Origin: Chromatiales bacterium
GTDB taxonomy: Bacteria; Pseudomonadota; Gammaproteobacteria; JAGRGH01
Reading direction: 5' to 3'
NCBI GenBank assembly: GCA_020445605.1
Contig: JAGRGH010000044.1
Span: 1 to 54,131, forward strand
Length of the DNA: 54,131 bases
Of this stretch, positions 1 to 8,921 are shown in pieces. The notes beneath the pieces are model-generated. The model had not been told where the DNA came from and did no database searches. It saw only the letters and a program-made list of their open reading frames with translations. Within the stretch, counting starts at the first letter, position 1, and every line of letters starts with the position of its first letter. The position numbers and the translations under genes are program-made.

Positions 1-120
1 GCGGCACAGGGAGGTGCCGCCATTTCTGCTGGCGTTCTGGCCAGCAGAAATGCAAGAAGACGAAAAACCACGCTTTTTCGTTTTCGTGGACCTGGCAATC
101 CGGGACGGATTGATCAGGGC
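1..120. repeat. Structured dispersed repeat, copy A
   Basis: This is the first of three copies of an intergenic element (others near 2167-2290 and 26571-26690). Successive hairpins are visible: GCGGCAC/GTGCCGC (1-7 with 14-20), an 11-bp stem (22-32 with 41-51), a CGAAAAA/TTTTTCG stem (61-67 with 74-80), and CAATCC/GGATTG (96-101 with 107-112). The final block, CAATCC-loop-GGATTGATCA followed by a pyrimidine-rich run, is the best-conserved part. The repeat runs directly into the promoter of the next gene. The left edge may lie outside the window. Confidence 0.75.
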
Positions 121-137
121 TTCCGTTAGGGTATAGT
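110..137 (+). promoter_or_regulatory. Putative sigma-70 promoter of the adenosyltransferase gene
   Basis: TTGATC (110-115) and TATAGT (132-137) are separated by 16 bp. The -35 hexamer lies in the 3' end of repeat copy A. The predicted transcript start, about 144, is only about 3 nt before the ATG at 147, and no ribosome binding site is visible, so the mRNA could be leaderless. This is inferred from sequence only. Confidence 0.45.
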
Positions 138-146
138 CCGCGCGCG

Positions 147-683
147 ATGGGAAACCGACTGACCCGCATCTACACCCGCACCGGCGACGATGGCACGACC
201 GGCCTCGCCAATGGCACGCGCCTGGAAAAGACCGACGCGCGCATCGAAGCCATCGGCGCGGTCGACGAGCTGAATTCCACGCTCGGGCTCGCGCTGGCCG
301 CCAGCGCGCTCGGCGCCGCACTGCGCGATCAGTTGCGCAGGCTCCAGCACCGCCTGTTCGATCTCGGCGCGGACCTCGCGCTGCCGGGGCAGGACACGCT
401 GGGCGATGAGCATGTCGCGGCGCTGGAACGCGCCATCGACGACATGAACGCCGGTCTTCCGCCGCTCAAGGAGTTTATCCTGCCGGGCGGTGGCGATGCG
501 GCGGCGCGTCTGCACGTGGCGCGGGCGACCTGCCGCCGCGCGGAGCGTTGTGTGCTGGCGCTCGGCGACACCGCACCGCGTGGTGGCGCCCGTTACCTCA
601 ATCGCCTTTCGGACTGGCTGTTCGTGGCCGCACGCATCTGTGCGCGGCTCGACGGCGGCGAGGTCTACTGGCGCCGCGACTGA
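147..683 (+). CDS. Cob(I)alamin adenosyltransferase, PduO type
   Basis: This 178-residue protein should transfer the adenosyl group of ATP to cob(I)alamin, giving coenzyme B12 in the cytoplasm. The PduO-family signature is clear. The N-terminal ATP loop YTRTGDDGTTGL lies at residues 9-20, the AVDELNSTLGLALA helix follows, and the CRRAER segment typical of the active site is in the C-terminal third. Length is normal for a single-domain enzyme. The ATG at 147 has no Shine-Dalgarno sequence and sits just behind a promoter-like element, so a leaderless message is possible. A riboswitch-controlled btuB elsewhere in the window (32.2-34.4 kb) fits a cell that salvages corrinoids. Family assignment is firm; the leaderless reading is inference. 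Confidence 0.93.
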   Translation: MGNRLTRIYTRTGDDGTTGLANGTRLEKTDARIEAIGAVDELNSTLGLALAASALGAALRDQLRRLQHRLFDLGADLALPGQDTLGDEHVAALERAIDDMNAGLPPLKEFILPGGGDAAARLHVARATCRRAERCVLALGDTAPRGGARYLNRLSDWLFVAARICARLDGGEVYWRRD

Positions 684-734
684 GCGGCAGCGCCGGCGTG
701 CATACCCGGCGATTCACATCAAACTCCGCAATCC

Positions 735-1187
735 GTGTCAGAACCGACGGACGTCCCCACCATCCGCGCCGGCAGCCGCGTGCGCATGCACCTGGAACTC
801 GCGCTGGGCAACGGCGAGGTCGTGGAGTCCAGCTTCGGCGGCGAGCCGTTCGAGTTCACGCTCGGTGACGGCACGTTTGCCGAGCCGATCGAGCGTGCCC
901 TGCGCGGGCTTGCGCAAGGCCAGCGCGAGCAGATCTTCGTTCCCTTCGAGGCCGCCTTCGGCTGGCCCGATCCCGACCTCGTGCACGTGCTCGCGCGCGC
1001 GGATTTCGCCGAAGGCCAGCTCGAGGAGGGCGTGATCCTCGAGTTCGCCACCCCCGGCGGCAGCACGACGCCCGGGCGCATCGTCGCAATCGATGCCGAG
1101 CAGGTCTCGGTCGACTTCAATCACCCGCTGGCCGGGCATGACCTGGTGCTGACCGTCGAAGTACTCGGGGTTCGCCCGCCCGCTTGA
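735..1187 (+). CDS. fkpB: FKBP-type peptidyl-prolyl isomerase, SlpA/FkpB type
   Basis: This 150-residue protein matches the short SlpA/FkpB branch of FKBP proline isomerases, which have an FKBP fold with an inserted chaperone-like flap. The FKBP opening (RAGSRVRMHLELALGNGEVV) is followed by the FTLGDGTF strand, the IERALRGLAQGQ helix and the C-terminal NHPLAGHDLVLTVEVLGV strand. No signal peptide is present, so it acts in the cytoplasm, probably assisting folding of new proteins. The start is a GTG at 735, 51 nt behind the adenosyltransferase stop. It lies directly before ispH, as in Escherichia coli and Pseudomonas, which supports the symbol. Confidence 0.9.
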   Translation: MSEPTDVPTIRAGSRVRMHLELALGNGEVVESSFGGEPFEFTLGDGTFAEPIERALRGLAQGQREQIFVPFEAAFGWPDPDLVHVLARADFAEGQLEEGVILEFATPGGSTTPGRIVAIDAEQVSVDFNHPLAGHDLVLTVEVLGVRPPA

Positions 1188-1220
1188 AGCGGTGGCGGGC
1201 CCGGCGGTATCGTCGTAACG

Positions 1221-2162
1221 ATGCAGATTTTGCTTGCGAATCCGCGCGGTTTTTGCGCCGGGGTCGACCGCGCAATCGATATCGTCGAGCGCGCGCTGGA
1301 ATCCTTCGGTGCGCCGATCTATGTGCGTCACGAGGTCGTGCACAACCGCTTCGTGGTCGAAGACCTGCGCGGGCGCGGCGCGGTATTCGTCGACGAGATT
1401 GCCGAGGTGCCGGCCGGCGCCACGGTGATCTTCTCCGCGCATGGTGTTTCGCAGCAGGTGCGCGAAGAAGCAGACCTGCGCGACCTGCGCGTGTTCGACG
1501 CGACCTGCCCGCTGGTCACGAAGGTGCATCTGGAGGTCGCCGGGCTCGCCGCGCAGGGGGTCGAGGTCATCCTGATCGGCCACCGCGGGCATCCGGAGGT
1601 CGAGGGCACCATGGGTCAGTATCGTGGTGCGGGCGGTGCCATCTATCTGGTCGAAACGCTCGACGATGTGGCCCGGCTGGTGCCGCGTGATCCCGCGCGG
1701 CTCGCGTATGTTACGCAGACGACGCTTTCGGTCGACGACACCGACGCGATCGTCGAAGCCTTGCGCGCGCGCTTCCCGCGCATCCGCGGTCCGCGCAAGG
1801 ACGACATCTGCTACGCCACGCAGAACCGGCAGGATGCAGTCAAACGCCTTGCCGAGCGTTGCGATCGCGTGCTCGTGGTCGGTTCGCCCTCGAGTTCCAA
1901 TTCCAACCGTCTGCGTGAACTCGCGGAGAAACTCGGCACGCCGGCTTATCTCATCGATGGTGCGGACGACATCCGTCGCGAGTGGATCGACGGTGCCGAA
2001 CGCATCGGCGTGACGGCCGGCGCGTCGGCGCCGGAACTGCTGGTTCGGCAGGTGCTCGAACGGCTGCGCGAATGGGGCGCCGACGGCGTCGAGGAACTCG
2101 ACGGCCGGCGTGAAGAGGTGGTCTTTTCCCTGCCGCGCGAACTGAAACGCGCCGTGACCTGA
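1221..2162 (+). CDS. ispH: 4-hydroxy-3-methylbut-2-enyl diphosphate reductase
   Basis: IspH (LytB) is the last enzyme of the MEP isoprenoid pathway, reducing HMBPP to isopentenyl and dimethylallyl diphosphate with a [4Fe-4S] cluster. The 313 residues contain the three conserved cluster cysteines, C12 ([10 protein letters not shown]), C96 ([11 protein letters not shown]) and C197 ([11 protein letters not shown]). They also contain the HEVVHN and SAHGVS histidine motifs and the C-terminal GASAPE motif. Length is standard. It starts 33 nt after fkpB and is probably cotranscribed with it. It ends 150 nt before the convergent pilE, separated from it by repeat copy B. Confidence 0.97.
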   Translation: MQILLANPRGFCAGVDRAIDIVERALESFGAPIYVRHEVVHNRFVVEDLRGRGAVFVDEIAEVPAGATVIFSAHGVSQQVREEADLRDLRVFDATCPLVTKVHLEVAGLAAQGVEVILIGHRGHPEVEGTMGQYRGAGGAIYLVETLDDVARLVPRDPARLAYVTQTTLSVDDTDAIVEALRARFPRIRGPRKDDICYATQNRQDAVKRLAERCDRVLVVGSPSSSNSNRLRELAEKLGTPAYLIDGADDIRREWIDGAERIGVTAGASAPELLVRQVLERLREWGADGVEELDGRREEVVFSLPRELKRAVT

Positions 2163-2166
2163 ACCC

Positions 2167-2290
2167 GCGGCGCAGTGGAGTGCCGCCGTTTTCAACGGCT
2201 GCATGCCGTGGAAAACGAAAGAAAACGAAAACCCACGCTTTTTCGTTTTCGCTGCTCTGTCAATCCTTACGATGGATTGATCACGGTTTC
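2167..2290. repeat. Structured dispersed repeat, copy B
   Basis: This second copy of the four-hairpin element lies between convergent ispH and pilE. Stems are 2167-2173 with 2180-2186 (one G-T mismatch, still pairable in RNA), 2187-2199 with 2205-2217 (sequence different from copy A but again a hairpin), GAAAACGAAAA with TTTTCGTTTTC (2221-2231 with 2240-2250), and CAATCC with GGATTG (2261-2266 with 2274-2279). The last loop differs from the other copies while the stem is identical. It could act as a bidirectional transcription end, but this is untested. Confidence 0.75.
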
Positions 2291-2314
2291 CCCGGGTTCA
2301 GGCTTTTGCCTTCT

Positions 2315-2773
2315 TTACCAGCAGGCGTCCGATGACGCGCCGGAGCCGGACTGCACACCAAGGTAGTTCAGGCTGATCTTCGTGCAGTCGCTGTCGTTCG
2401 AGACGGCCTTGCCCGATTTCGGCGTCGCGGTGGTCGTGTAGCGCTGGCCTGAGTTCGTGACGGTCAGCGCGATGGCGTATTTGGGGTCGGTATCGGCGCT
2501 GTTGCCATCGAACGGTGCGTCCGGGTCCGACGGGTCGCGCGCCAGCGACGAGATGTTCGCCGTGTAGCGGTTGTTGATGGTGAAGAAGCGTTCCTGCGCG
2601 AGCGCAATCTGCATCAGTGCCTTGCGCCCCTCGCTGCGCTGGGCCTTGATCACGTAGCTGTTGTAGGCCGGGATCGCGACGGTGGTCAGTACCACGAGCA
2701 CCGCGAGCGCGATCATCAGCTCGATCAGCGAGAAGCCCCGCATCGGGCGCGGTCCGCAGGTGGCGAACATCAT
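2315..2773 (-). CDS. pilE: Type IV pilus minor pilin, PilE-like
   Basis: This type IVa pilin-like protein of up to 152 residues has a prepilin leader ending MRG, then the methylated N-terminus FSLIELMIALAVLVVLTTVA with Glu at +5. It continues with the alpha-helix segment AIPAYNSYVIKAQRSEGRKALMQIA and a small beta domain ending in DACW. Two cysteines near the C-terminus (SDCTK and DACW) may form the usual disulfide loop. It should be processed by PilD and join the minor-pilin complex. Its ATG overlaps the pilY2 stop (ATGA). A second ATG three bases on is better spaced from the GGAGG, and the MRG methionine is a third candidate start. It is the last gene of the operon. Confidence 0.9.
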   Translation of the reverse strand: MMFATCGPRPMRGFSLIELMIALAVLVVLTTVAIPAYNSYVIKAQRSEGRKALMQIALAQERFFTINNRYTANISSLARDPSDPDAPFDGNSADTDPKYAIALTVTNSGQRYTTTATPKSGKAVSNDSDCTKISLNYLGVQSGSGASSDACW

Positions 2774-3195
2774 TCCTCCGGGCGCGGGGGAACGATACGC
2801 GCCTCGCGTACAAAAGGTGCATTGAACTGTCGATCGAGCCTTTCGGTTACGGTGATGCCCAGCCAGACCTCGGGCTCAAGCTCTTCGATTTTCATCGGCA
2901 GCCCACGCGCATCATAGAATCTTGAATCCTTTCCGACCATGAATGACGTTTCAACGAAATCAAGGCGTCCTTCTGGCTGCTCGACATTGCTGAGCTGGCC
3001 GACGAAGGTGAATCGCGAATAGTCGAAGCCGCGAGAGGGGGCAGTCGCCGTCGTCGGCGTGGACGATGGAATGTTCGCCGCGGGTGCAGGTTTCGCGTTC
3101 TGTGTAGGGATCTCCACCACGCTCACGGCGCCGGCCGTGAGCGCCCAAAGGCTGCCAAGGGTCGCGGCAAGGATTCGGGTCGACAGGGTCTTCAT
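2770..3195 (-). CDS. pilY2: PilY2-position secreted protein
   Basis: This 141-residue protein has an N-terminal signal peptide (MKTLSTRILAATLGSLWALTAG), a low-complexity Pro/Ala/Thr linker, and a C-terminal beta-rich domain (residues about 65-141). The ATG at 3195 follows a strong GAGGAGGGTG, so longer upstream readings in this frame are not needed. Position rather than sequence suggests the name: in Pseudomonas aeruginosa pilY2 sits between pilY1 and pilE, exactly as here. PilY2 function is poorly understood; a periplasmic role in pilus assembly is likely. It overlaps pilE by four bases and starts 14 nt after pilY1, so coupled translation is likely. Confidence 0.65.
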   Translation of the reverse strand: MKTLSTRILAATLGSLWALTAGAVSVVEIPTQNAKPAPAANIPSSTPTTATAPSRGFDYSRFTFVGQLSNVEQPEGRLDFVETSFMVGKDSRFYDARGLPMKIEELEPEVWLGITVTERLDRQFNAPFVREARIVPPRPEE

Positions 3196-3209
3196 GTTGT
3201 TCACCCTCC

Positions 3210-6200
3210 TCAGTAACCGACATGGGTCCAGGACGTGCGCGTGCACAGGCCGGCCTGATACTGGATGTCCTTGGTGTCCAGCGCCGGGCCGGAGCCGCTC
3301 GAGTCGTCCTTCGAGATCACGACCTTGCCGGCGCCCGCGCCGGTGCCTGAGCACGCGCTCGCCCCGCCACTGCTGCCGCCGCTGGACGAACCGCTGCCCG
3401 ACGACCCGCTGGCGCCCGACGAACTGCCGGAGCTGCTACTGCTGCTGGTCTGGTCATAGGCCGTGGTCAGGCCGCCCAGCGCGGTCGGCTGCCAGTAGAG
3501 GTCTGCCGAGTACACGCCCGCCGGGTTCTCGCCGGCATCGGTCTGGTCATTGTCGAAGCTGCCGTTGCCGTCGACATCGAACACCACGAAGTCGGGTTCA
3601 CCACCCGTGAGCAGGTCCGCGGCCATGACCCAGGATTTGCCGGCGCTGTCGCACAGCGTCCCCTGCGGGATGGCCGTGACCCAGGCGACGACCTCGCCGA
3701 GGATCAGCGGGCTGACGATCACGCGCTCGCTGCTGGTCGGCAGGTCCACATACCAGCCGCTCTTGTCCTGATAGTTCACGGCCTCGCGTGTGAGTAGGCG
3801 AACGTCATTGGCCGGGTCGGTGCCGCCGCCGTCCGGATCGACCGACGACAGACTGATGGTCTGCTCGACCAGGTTCGAGCGCACGATCGGCAGACTCTTC
3901 GCCGTCAGCGGATTACCGCTCGCCGGGCCGCGGTCCCAGACCGCGTACATGGTCTGGGTGTCGGTGTTGGACTTCGCCGTGCTTGAGACAAATTCGCCGG
4001 TGCCGAAGAACACGAGCAAGTTGGGGGTGGTCGCCGAGCCGCGCTCGGTCGGATGGAAGGCCACCGCCGGCTGCGTGGTGATCGGCTGTTTGGCGTCGGC
4101 GTCGTTGCGGGCGCGGAACAGCGGTGAAGAGCCGCCGATCGAGGCCCACGACCCCGTCGAAACCGTCGAGATGTCAAACGCCCACAGATTGCCGTGCACG
4201 TCGCCGGCATAGACGCGGTCGGCAACGCCGTCGAAATTGAAGTCGACCACGGCCGGCGTCGACAGGCCGTTGCAGTCGCTGCTTCCGTCCGCGCAATTGC
4301 TGTTCGCGACCGAGCCCACGCCGGTGTCGATCGCCTTGATCAGCGAGCCGTCCTCCAGATCGGCGATGTACAGCACGGCACGGCCGTTGCTGGTGTTGTT
4401 GTAGCCGTTGCCGAAGATCACGCCCCATTTGCCGTTGTGGAGCTTGGCGATCGTCGGCCGTGCGAAGGTGTAACCCAGTGCTTCGTATCCGGACGCGGTG
4501 TTGGTGATCTCCCACATCACCATGCTGGCCGCGTTCGCCTCGCTGAAGTTCGCCGGGTTCGTGATGTTCATCGCGAAGATGCCCTTGCCGCCGGCGCGCA
4601 GCGAGCCGACCAGGGCGGTACCCCACTCATCGGAGCTGTTGCCGTCGAAGTCGATGTAGGCATCGGCCGCCGTCGGCGAACCATCGACGTAGTACTTGTG
4701 TTCGTAGTCCGGGCTGGACAATGCGGAGACATAGCCGCCGGCGCTGAACAGCATGCCCGGGAAATATGCGAACTTCTCGTAGCCGGTCGTCGCGTCGACG
4801 CCGTGCAGCGCGCCGTCGTTCGCGCCGATGTAGACCATGGCGGTGCGGTTGGTGGCGGTTACGTACGAGGAGTAGGCCGGCGCCGGTGACGGCTCGATGG
4901 TGTCCGGGTACTTGTTCGCCGCCGGATTGCCGACATACAGCGGCGCGGAGTTGACGATGTCGCCCAGCAGGTCGCCGCTGTCGCGCTCGCGAAGCCCGGT
5001 GTCGTCATCCTCGTTGCTGCGGTCGCCGCGCAGCCAGTCAATGATCTTCACGCCATGCTCGAAGTTGGCCTGCCGTGCACTGGCAAACAGGACATTGAGG
5101 ATGTTGGTCACCAGGTTGTCGTAATCGTATGGCGCATCGGAAAGCAGGTCGCGAACCTGGGTCTGGCTCAGATAGCTCGAGGTGCCCAGTAGATTGGTGG
5201 TGAGGTAGATCAGGTAGTTCAGAACACCACCATCGCCAGGAAACGTCAGCGGCACGCCCTGGGTGCCGTTGAACGTGATGATCTGCCGCGCGGGTGCGCT
5301 GTTTGCGCCCGAAACCTGATCCTCCAGCTTGCTGGCCACGGCGAAGCTTGCCGTGTTCGAAAAGGCCTGCGTGTTGCTGTCGTAGGCGAAGGCCTTGACG
5401 TTGCCGGACCACGAACTCGAATCGAAGCTGGCCTGGTACACGAGGCCGCCCGCGCCGAGGTTGGTCGAGTTGACGGCCACCGCGGCTGCGGCCGCTGTAT
5501 TGCGATTGTCGATGTCCGAAAATGCCTCCAGCAGTGAATCGATGAGATCCTGCGGATCGCCCGCCGACAGAAACTGACCGCGACCGTTCCACGCCGCGTG
5601 GCGCATGTCGTCGATGGTCGTGGCCGAATCCGCGACCGGGTTCGGCCAGCCGGACCCCGACGACGCGCTTGGGTTATCGCAGATCTCGGGCCAGTTCTGG
5701 CTGGCCACCGAGGTGGTCCGGTCGGTCGGGTTGCAGCTCGTGTTGCCGCTCAGTCCGAAGGCCACGGTGAAGGTCACCATGTGCTGTTCGGTATTGTCAT
5801 CCTGATCGGCCGAACTGCCGATGTTCGACGATGGCACCTTGCCGGTCAGCGTGGTATCGAGGTCAGTCTCGTACCACTTCATTGCAACGTCGGCCAGCGT
5901 GTTTCTGTAGGTATCCGCATACGACTGGCCGTCCCAATCGCCGGTGCCGTCGGTGTCAGTGTTGCCTACTCCGCTGCTGCCGGTCGTGGTACTCCACTCG
6001 TCGCCTGAATCGGTGTTCCAGTACCCGTCGGACATCACCACCGCAAAGTTCTGCTGGCACTCGCCGCCATCGGACGCGGACAGGATGGGGGTCTCATCGC
6101 TGGCACTGAAACCGAACAGGTTCGTGCCGGTGCTGTCAGCTGCGCTGAAGTACTTGCCTACGTTGTTCAGGCCGCTACGCAGCGGCGTGCCGCTGTTTGA

Positions 6201-7136
6201 ATTGATGCGGAAAAGATTGCGCATCAGTTTGAACTTGTTGTCCGCGGCCGAGGTGTCGAGCGGCACGCTGATGTCATCCACATCTGCGATCTCGGTGCCG
6301 ACCTCCTGTGGGTCTCGATAGGCAGATCCGTACGGCGGCTGCACTCCATAGTTGCGAGTGATGCCGTTGTTGCGATTGATGGTCGAAAGCCCGATGCGCT
6401 GCTTGGATTCGCTGATGACCTCCGACAGCGCGCGTTTGGCGACGTACTCGCGCTTTCTGTAATAGGAATACCAGTTGGCGAAATTGGTCTTTTGAGCGTC
6501 ACTCAGGGTGCTGACGTACACGCGGTTTTCGCTTGCCGTCGGGCACTCGCCGTTGTCGTATTCCTCGTCGTTGTCGGCGTCGTTCCACGGGTAGTAAAAG
6601 GCACCCCTGATGCTCTGGGGGTCGGACGAGCCTTGCGGACCGACCTGCGTCAGGAGATTGCAGTAGCCGTTGTTGTCGCCCTGGTCGCCATTGCCGGAAT
6701 TGCAGTTGTTCTCGGGATTCGCCAGGTACGGGTTTTCCCTCGCTGCCGTTACGGACTGGTCGGCGTACGCCACGCCTCCTTCGTCTGTGCCAACCCATGG
6801 CGTGTAGGTGACGTTCGGGTTGTACATAAGTGCGTTGTAGCCCGCGCACAGCTCCAGGCGCTCCGTGCTGTTGTCCGGCGAGAGATCGATCCAGCCCGAT
6901 CCACCCTGGCTGCCCGTGCCCGATGCTCGGATCATGACTTCCCAGTCCATCGAGCCGGAATCGTCGGTCAGGATCATGATGTTCGACTGCACGGGCTGCT
7001 GCAGGAACACCGGGATGTCCGCGAGCGTGCCGGGGGCGGCCGCGGCCTGGCCGGCGGCGAGCGTCATGCCCGCGGCCGTGGCCAGCGTTGCGATGTGGCG
7101 AAGCGTGTTCGCGATGATGCGGTGTGGTGTGGACAT
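3210..7136 (-). CDS. pilY1: Type IV pilus tip/assembly protein PilY1
   Basis: This 1308-residue exported protein has a signal peptide ending near AAGQAAAA. An N-terminal von Willebrand A-like domain follows, with a MIDAS-type DDSGSMD at residues about 58-64, and the C-terminal half is a PilC/PilY1 beta-propeller. The family calcium site is visible as DFNFDGVADRVYAGD near residue 964. A second acidic DVDGNGSFDNDQTD loop is near the C-terminus. An RGD tripeptide lies in DWLRGDRSNED near residue 702, the context known in P. aeruginosa PilY1. A Ser/Gly-rich tract covers about residues 1229-1265. The ATG at 7136 is preceded by GGAGGTGACAACG. Family roles are pilus biogenesis, adhesion, and surface or mechanosensing. 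Confidence 0.95.
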   Translation of the reverse strand: MSTPHRIIANTLRHIATLATAAGMTLAAGQAAAAPGTLADIPVFLQQPVQSNIMILTDDSGSMDWEVMIRASGTGSQGGSGWIDLSPDNSTERLELCAGYNALMYNPNVTYTPWVGTDEGGVAYADQSVTAARENPYLANPENNCNSGNGDQGDNNGYCNLLTQVGPQGSSDPQSIRGAFYYPWNDADNDEEYDNGECPTASENRVYVSTLSDAQKTNFANWYSYYRKREYVAKRALSEVISESKQRIGLSTINRNNGITRNYGVQPPYGSAYRDPQEVGTEIADVDDISVPLDTSAADNKFKLMRNLFRINSNSGTPLRSGLNNVGKYFSAADSTGTNLFGFSASDETPILSASDGGECQQNFAVVMSDGYWNTDSGDEWSTTTGSSGVGNTDTDGTGDWDGQSYADTYRNTLADVAMKWYETDLDTTLTGKVPSSNIGSSADQDDNTEQHMVTFTVAFGLSGNTSCNPTDRTTSVASQNWPEICDNPSASSGSGWPNPVADSATTIDDMRHAAWNGRGQFLSAGDPQDLIDSLLEAFSDIDNRNTAAAAAVAVNSTNLGAGGLVYQASFDSSSWSGNVKAFAYDSNTQAFSNTASFAVASKLEDQVSGANSAPARQIITFNGTQGVPLTFPGDGGVLNYLIYLTTNLLGTSSYLSQTQVRDLLSDAPYDYDNLVTNILNVLFASARQANFEHGVKIIDWLRGDRSNEDDDTGLRERDSGDLLGDIVNSAPLYVGNPAANKYPDTIEPSPAPAYSSYVTATNRTAMVYIGANDGALHGVDATTGYEKFAYFPGMLFSAGGYVSALSSPDYEHKYYVDGSPTAADAYIDFDGNSSDEWGTALVGSLRAGGKGIFAMNITNPANFSEANAASMVMWEITNTASGYEALGYTFARPTIAKLHNGKWGVIFGNGYNNTSNGRAVLYIADLEDGSLIKAIDTGVGSVANSNCADGSSDCNGLSTPAVVDFNFDGVADRVYAGDVHGNLWAFDISTVSTGSWASIGGSSPLFRARNDADAKQPITTQPAVAFHPTERGSATTPNLLVFFGTGEFVSSTAKSNTDTQTMYAVWDRGPASGNPLTAKSLPIVRSNLVEQTISLSSVDPDGGGTDPANDVRLLTREAVNYQDKSGWYVDLPTSSERVIVSPLILGEVVAWVTAIPQGTLCDSAGKSWVMAADLLTGGEPDFVVFDVDGNGSFDNDQTDAGENPAGVYSADLYWQPTALGGLTTAYDQTSSSSSSGSSSGASGSSGSGSSSGGSSGGASACSGTGAGAGKVVISKDDSSGSGPALDTKDIQYQAGLCTRTSWTHVGY

Positions 7137-7162
7137 CGTTGTCACCTCCGGCCGTGAGCGGC

Positions 7163-7876
7163 TCACAGCGGAATCTCGAAATGCGATTGCAGCACCTGGG
7201 CGGTGATGGGGCGCTCGTTGCCGGCGTCGTTCACTTCGATCTGCCGGCCCCAGCCGACCGAGGTGATGCGGAAACCGAGCCGCACGATTGTGAAGGCCTG
7301 TCCCTCGGCGTCCTGCACGAGGTTCTGGCCGGTGGTCGCACCGCGACCGACGTACTCGATGACGTAGCGCGGCGAGCGGATCAGCCCGAGTGAGGCCAGC
7401 GTGCTGCCCGAGACGGCATTGGCGTAGTTGAAGTCGTAGTCGGACTCGTTCACGGGTTCCCAGTTGTCGGCGTTGCGCAGGTCCAGGTCTGGCGGCATCG
7501 CGAGTGAGGTCACGCCGGAGAGCGTCAATCCGGATGGCGCCGGGTCCGCCGGGCTGAACAGGAACGCGGTTGTGGTCGGCAAGTACAGCGAGGTCAGCGA
7601 CGACGGCGATGCCGTGTAGTCGAGCTGCGCGGCGTTGTAGATGTTCGAGCGCAGCCAGTCCTCGGCGGAGCGGATGCCCATCTCGGCGGCCTCGCGCGCG
7701 CTCATCTGGTCGCGGTAGTTGCCGGCCATGCGCTCTTCGAGCGTGGAATCGCCGGTCGCCGAGATGCCGAGCACGGTCAGGATGACGAGGATCAACAGGG
7801 CCGTGATTAGCACCGCGCCGCTTTCGCGCCGCGCGCCCACAGGCATTCTTGCTGCGACGGGTTTCAGGGTGTTCAT
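7163..7876 (-). CDS. pilX: Type IV pilus minor pilin PilX
   Basis: This 237-residue minor pilin begins MNTLKPVAARMPVGARRESG and continues GAVLITALLILVILTVLGIS, the PilX-type hydrophobic helix. As in other PilX/GspK-like proteins the +5 glutamate is not obvious. TGDSTLEERMAGNYRDQMSA and REAAEMGIRSAEDWL are strongly PilX-like and correspond to the PilX_N and PilX domains. The start at 7876 lies 4 nt after the pilW stop. It is followed by pilY1 after 26 nt. PilX with PilV, PilW, FimU and PilE forms the priming complex that presents PilY1. Confidence 0.9.
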   Translation of the reverse strand: MNTLKPVAARMPVGARRESGAVLITALLILVILTVLGISATGDSTLEERMAGNYRDQMSAREAAEMGIRSAEDWLRSNIYNAAQLDYTASPSSLTSLYLPTTTAFLFSPADPAPSGLTLSGVTSLAMPPDLDLRNADNWEPVNESDYDFNYANAVSGSTLASLGLIRSPRYVIEYVGRGATTGQNLVQDAEGQAFTIVRLGFRITSVGWGRQIEVNDAGNERPITAQVLQSHFEIPL

Positions 7877-7880
7877 GCGC

Positions 7881-8921
7881 TCAACCACTGCCGAAACGGT
7901 TGCGCAGCCGCACGGTGACGAGCATCGATTTGAAGTCCGCGGCGGCTTCGGCGACCCCGGCGCTGGAAACCGTGGCGTCTGCGATCGGCAGTCCGTCGTT
8001 GACTTCCAGCGCCACGCGAACGCTGACGATGGACTGGCGCCGCGCGTTGGTCGTGATCTGGTCCCAGCGCGAATAGGTGTCGGCATTGCCGTCGCCGGTG
8101 GTGTCCTCGCCGTAGGTCAGGTTGAAGGTCTGCACGCCGTCGACCAGCGGCTGGCCCGCGGAGCTGCCGACTTGCCGGTACAGCGTGCGTACCGTCGAGC
8201 CGCTGGGCGCGCTGGGATTGTCGTCCACGTAGTAGCGCACGGCTTCGACCTTGTAGAGCACCGCAAGCTGGAACGGGCTCGTGCCGGGCTGCGCGGTGTC
8301 GGAGACCGTGCCGTTGGTCAGGCCCTCGGTCTCCTCGTCGGACGGTGCGGTGCTGTTGCCGACATCGGCGGAGTCATCCGCGTCCGGATCGTTCGTGACC
8401 AGAAACACCAGCGTCTTCTCGCAGTCCGTCGCGGCGGCGACGTCCCACTGCTCGATCTGCAGGTCTTCGGGCAGGGCGTCGTAGCGCGTGCTGCTGAATG
8501 CGTAGGAGGTCTTGGTGCTCGACCCCCGATCGATCTCCAGCGCGCTGCCGCCAAGCGCGTGGCGGACGTAGATCTCGTCCTGGCTGTTCGAGCCCGATTC
8601 CACGCCCCAGATGGCGTGGGTGTAGTCGTGCGGGGTGGCCGTGCCCGCCGAGACGTTCAGCACGGAGGTGACGTTCGAGGTGCCGGACTTCGCCGACTTC
8701 GCGCAGCCCGCAAAGCCCGCGGTCTGCAAGTCCTCGACGACCTTCGTGAGCGCGAAGCGCATGTTCTCTTGCAGGCGCGAAAGGGTCTCCTGCGTCTTGT
8801 AGGTCTCCTTCGTGCTCAGGAACACCTGTCCGACGCTGCCCAGCAGCAGGATACTCAGCGCCAGGGCGACCATGAGCTCGGTCAGCGTGACGCCGGACTG
8901 GCGGTGCGGATTGCCGTTCAT
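7881..8921 (-). CDS. pilW: Type IV pilus minor pilin PilW
   Basis: This 346-residue protein has a prepilin leader MNGNPHRQSG followed by VTLTELMVALALSILLLGSV, with Glu at +5, then a long helix (STKETYKTQETLSRLQENMR) typical of PilW. The large globular domain is rich in Ser, Thr and Asp. The ATG at 8921 overlaps the pilV stop as ATGA, which fixes the start against a much longer open frame upstream. Length is in the PilW range. Two cysteine-containing segments (GCAKS and ATDCEK) could form a disulfide. Confidence 0.9.
   Translation of the reverse strand: MNGNPHRQSGVTLTELMVALALSILLLGSVGQVFLSTKETYKTQETLSRLQENMRFALTKVVEDLQTAGFAGCAKSAKSGTSNVTSVLNVSAGTATPHDYTHAIWGVESGSNSQDEIYVRHALGGSALEIDRGSSTKTSYAFSSTRYDALPEDLQIEQWDVAAATDCEKTLVFLVTNDPDADDSADVGNSTAPSDEETEGLTNGTVSDTAQPGTSPFQLAVLYKVEAVRYYVDDNPSAPSGSTVRTLYRQVGSSAGQPLVDGVQTFNLTYGEDTTGDGNADTYSRWDQITTNARRQSIVSVRVALEVNDGLPIADATVSSAGVAEAAADFKSMLVTVRLRNRFGSG

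Noticed and set aside
738-2204. A 488-codon minus-strand frame antisense to fkpB and ispH.
   Set aside because: Both opposite-strand genes are unmistakable, and this frame has no recognisable motif, start signal or signal peptide.
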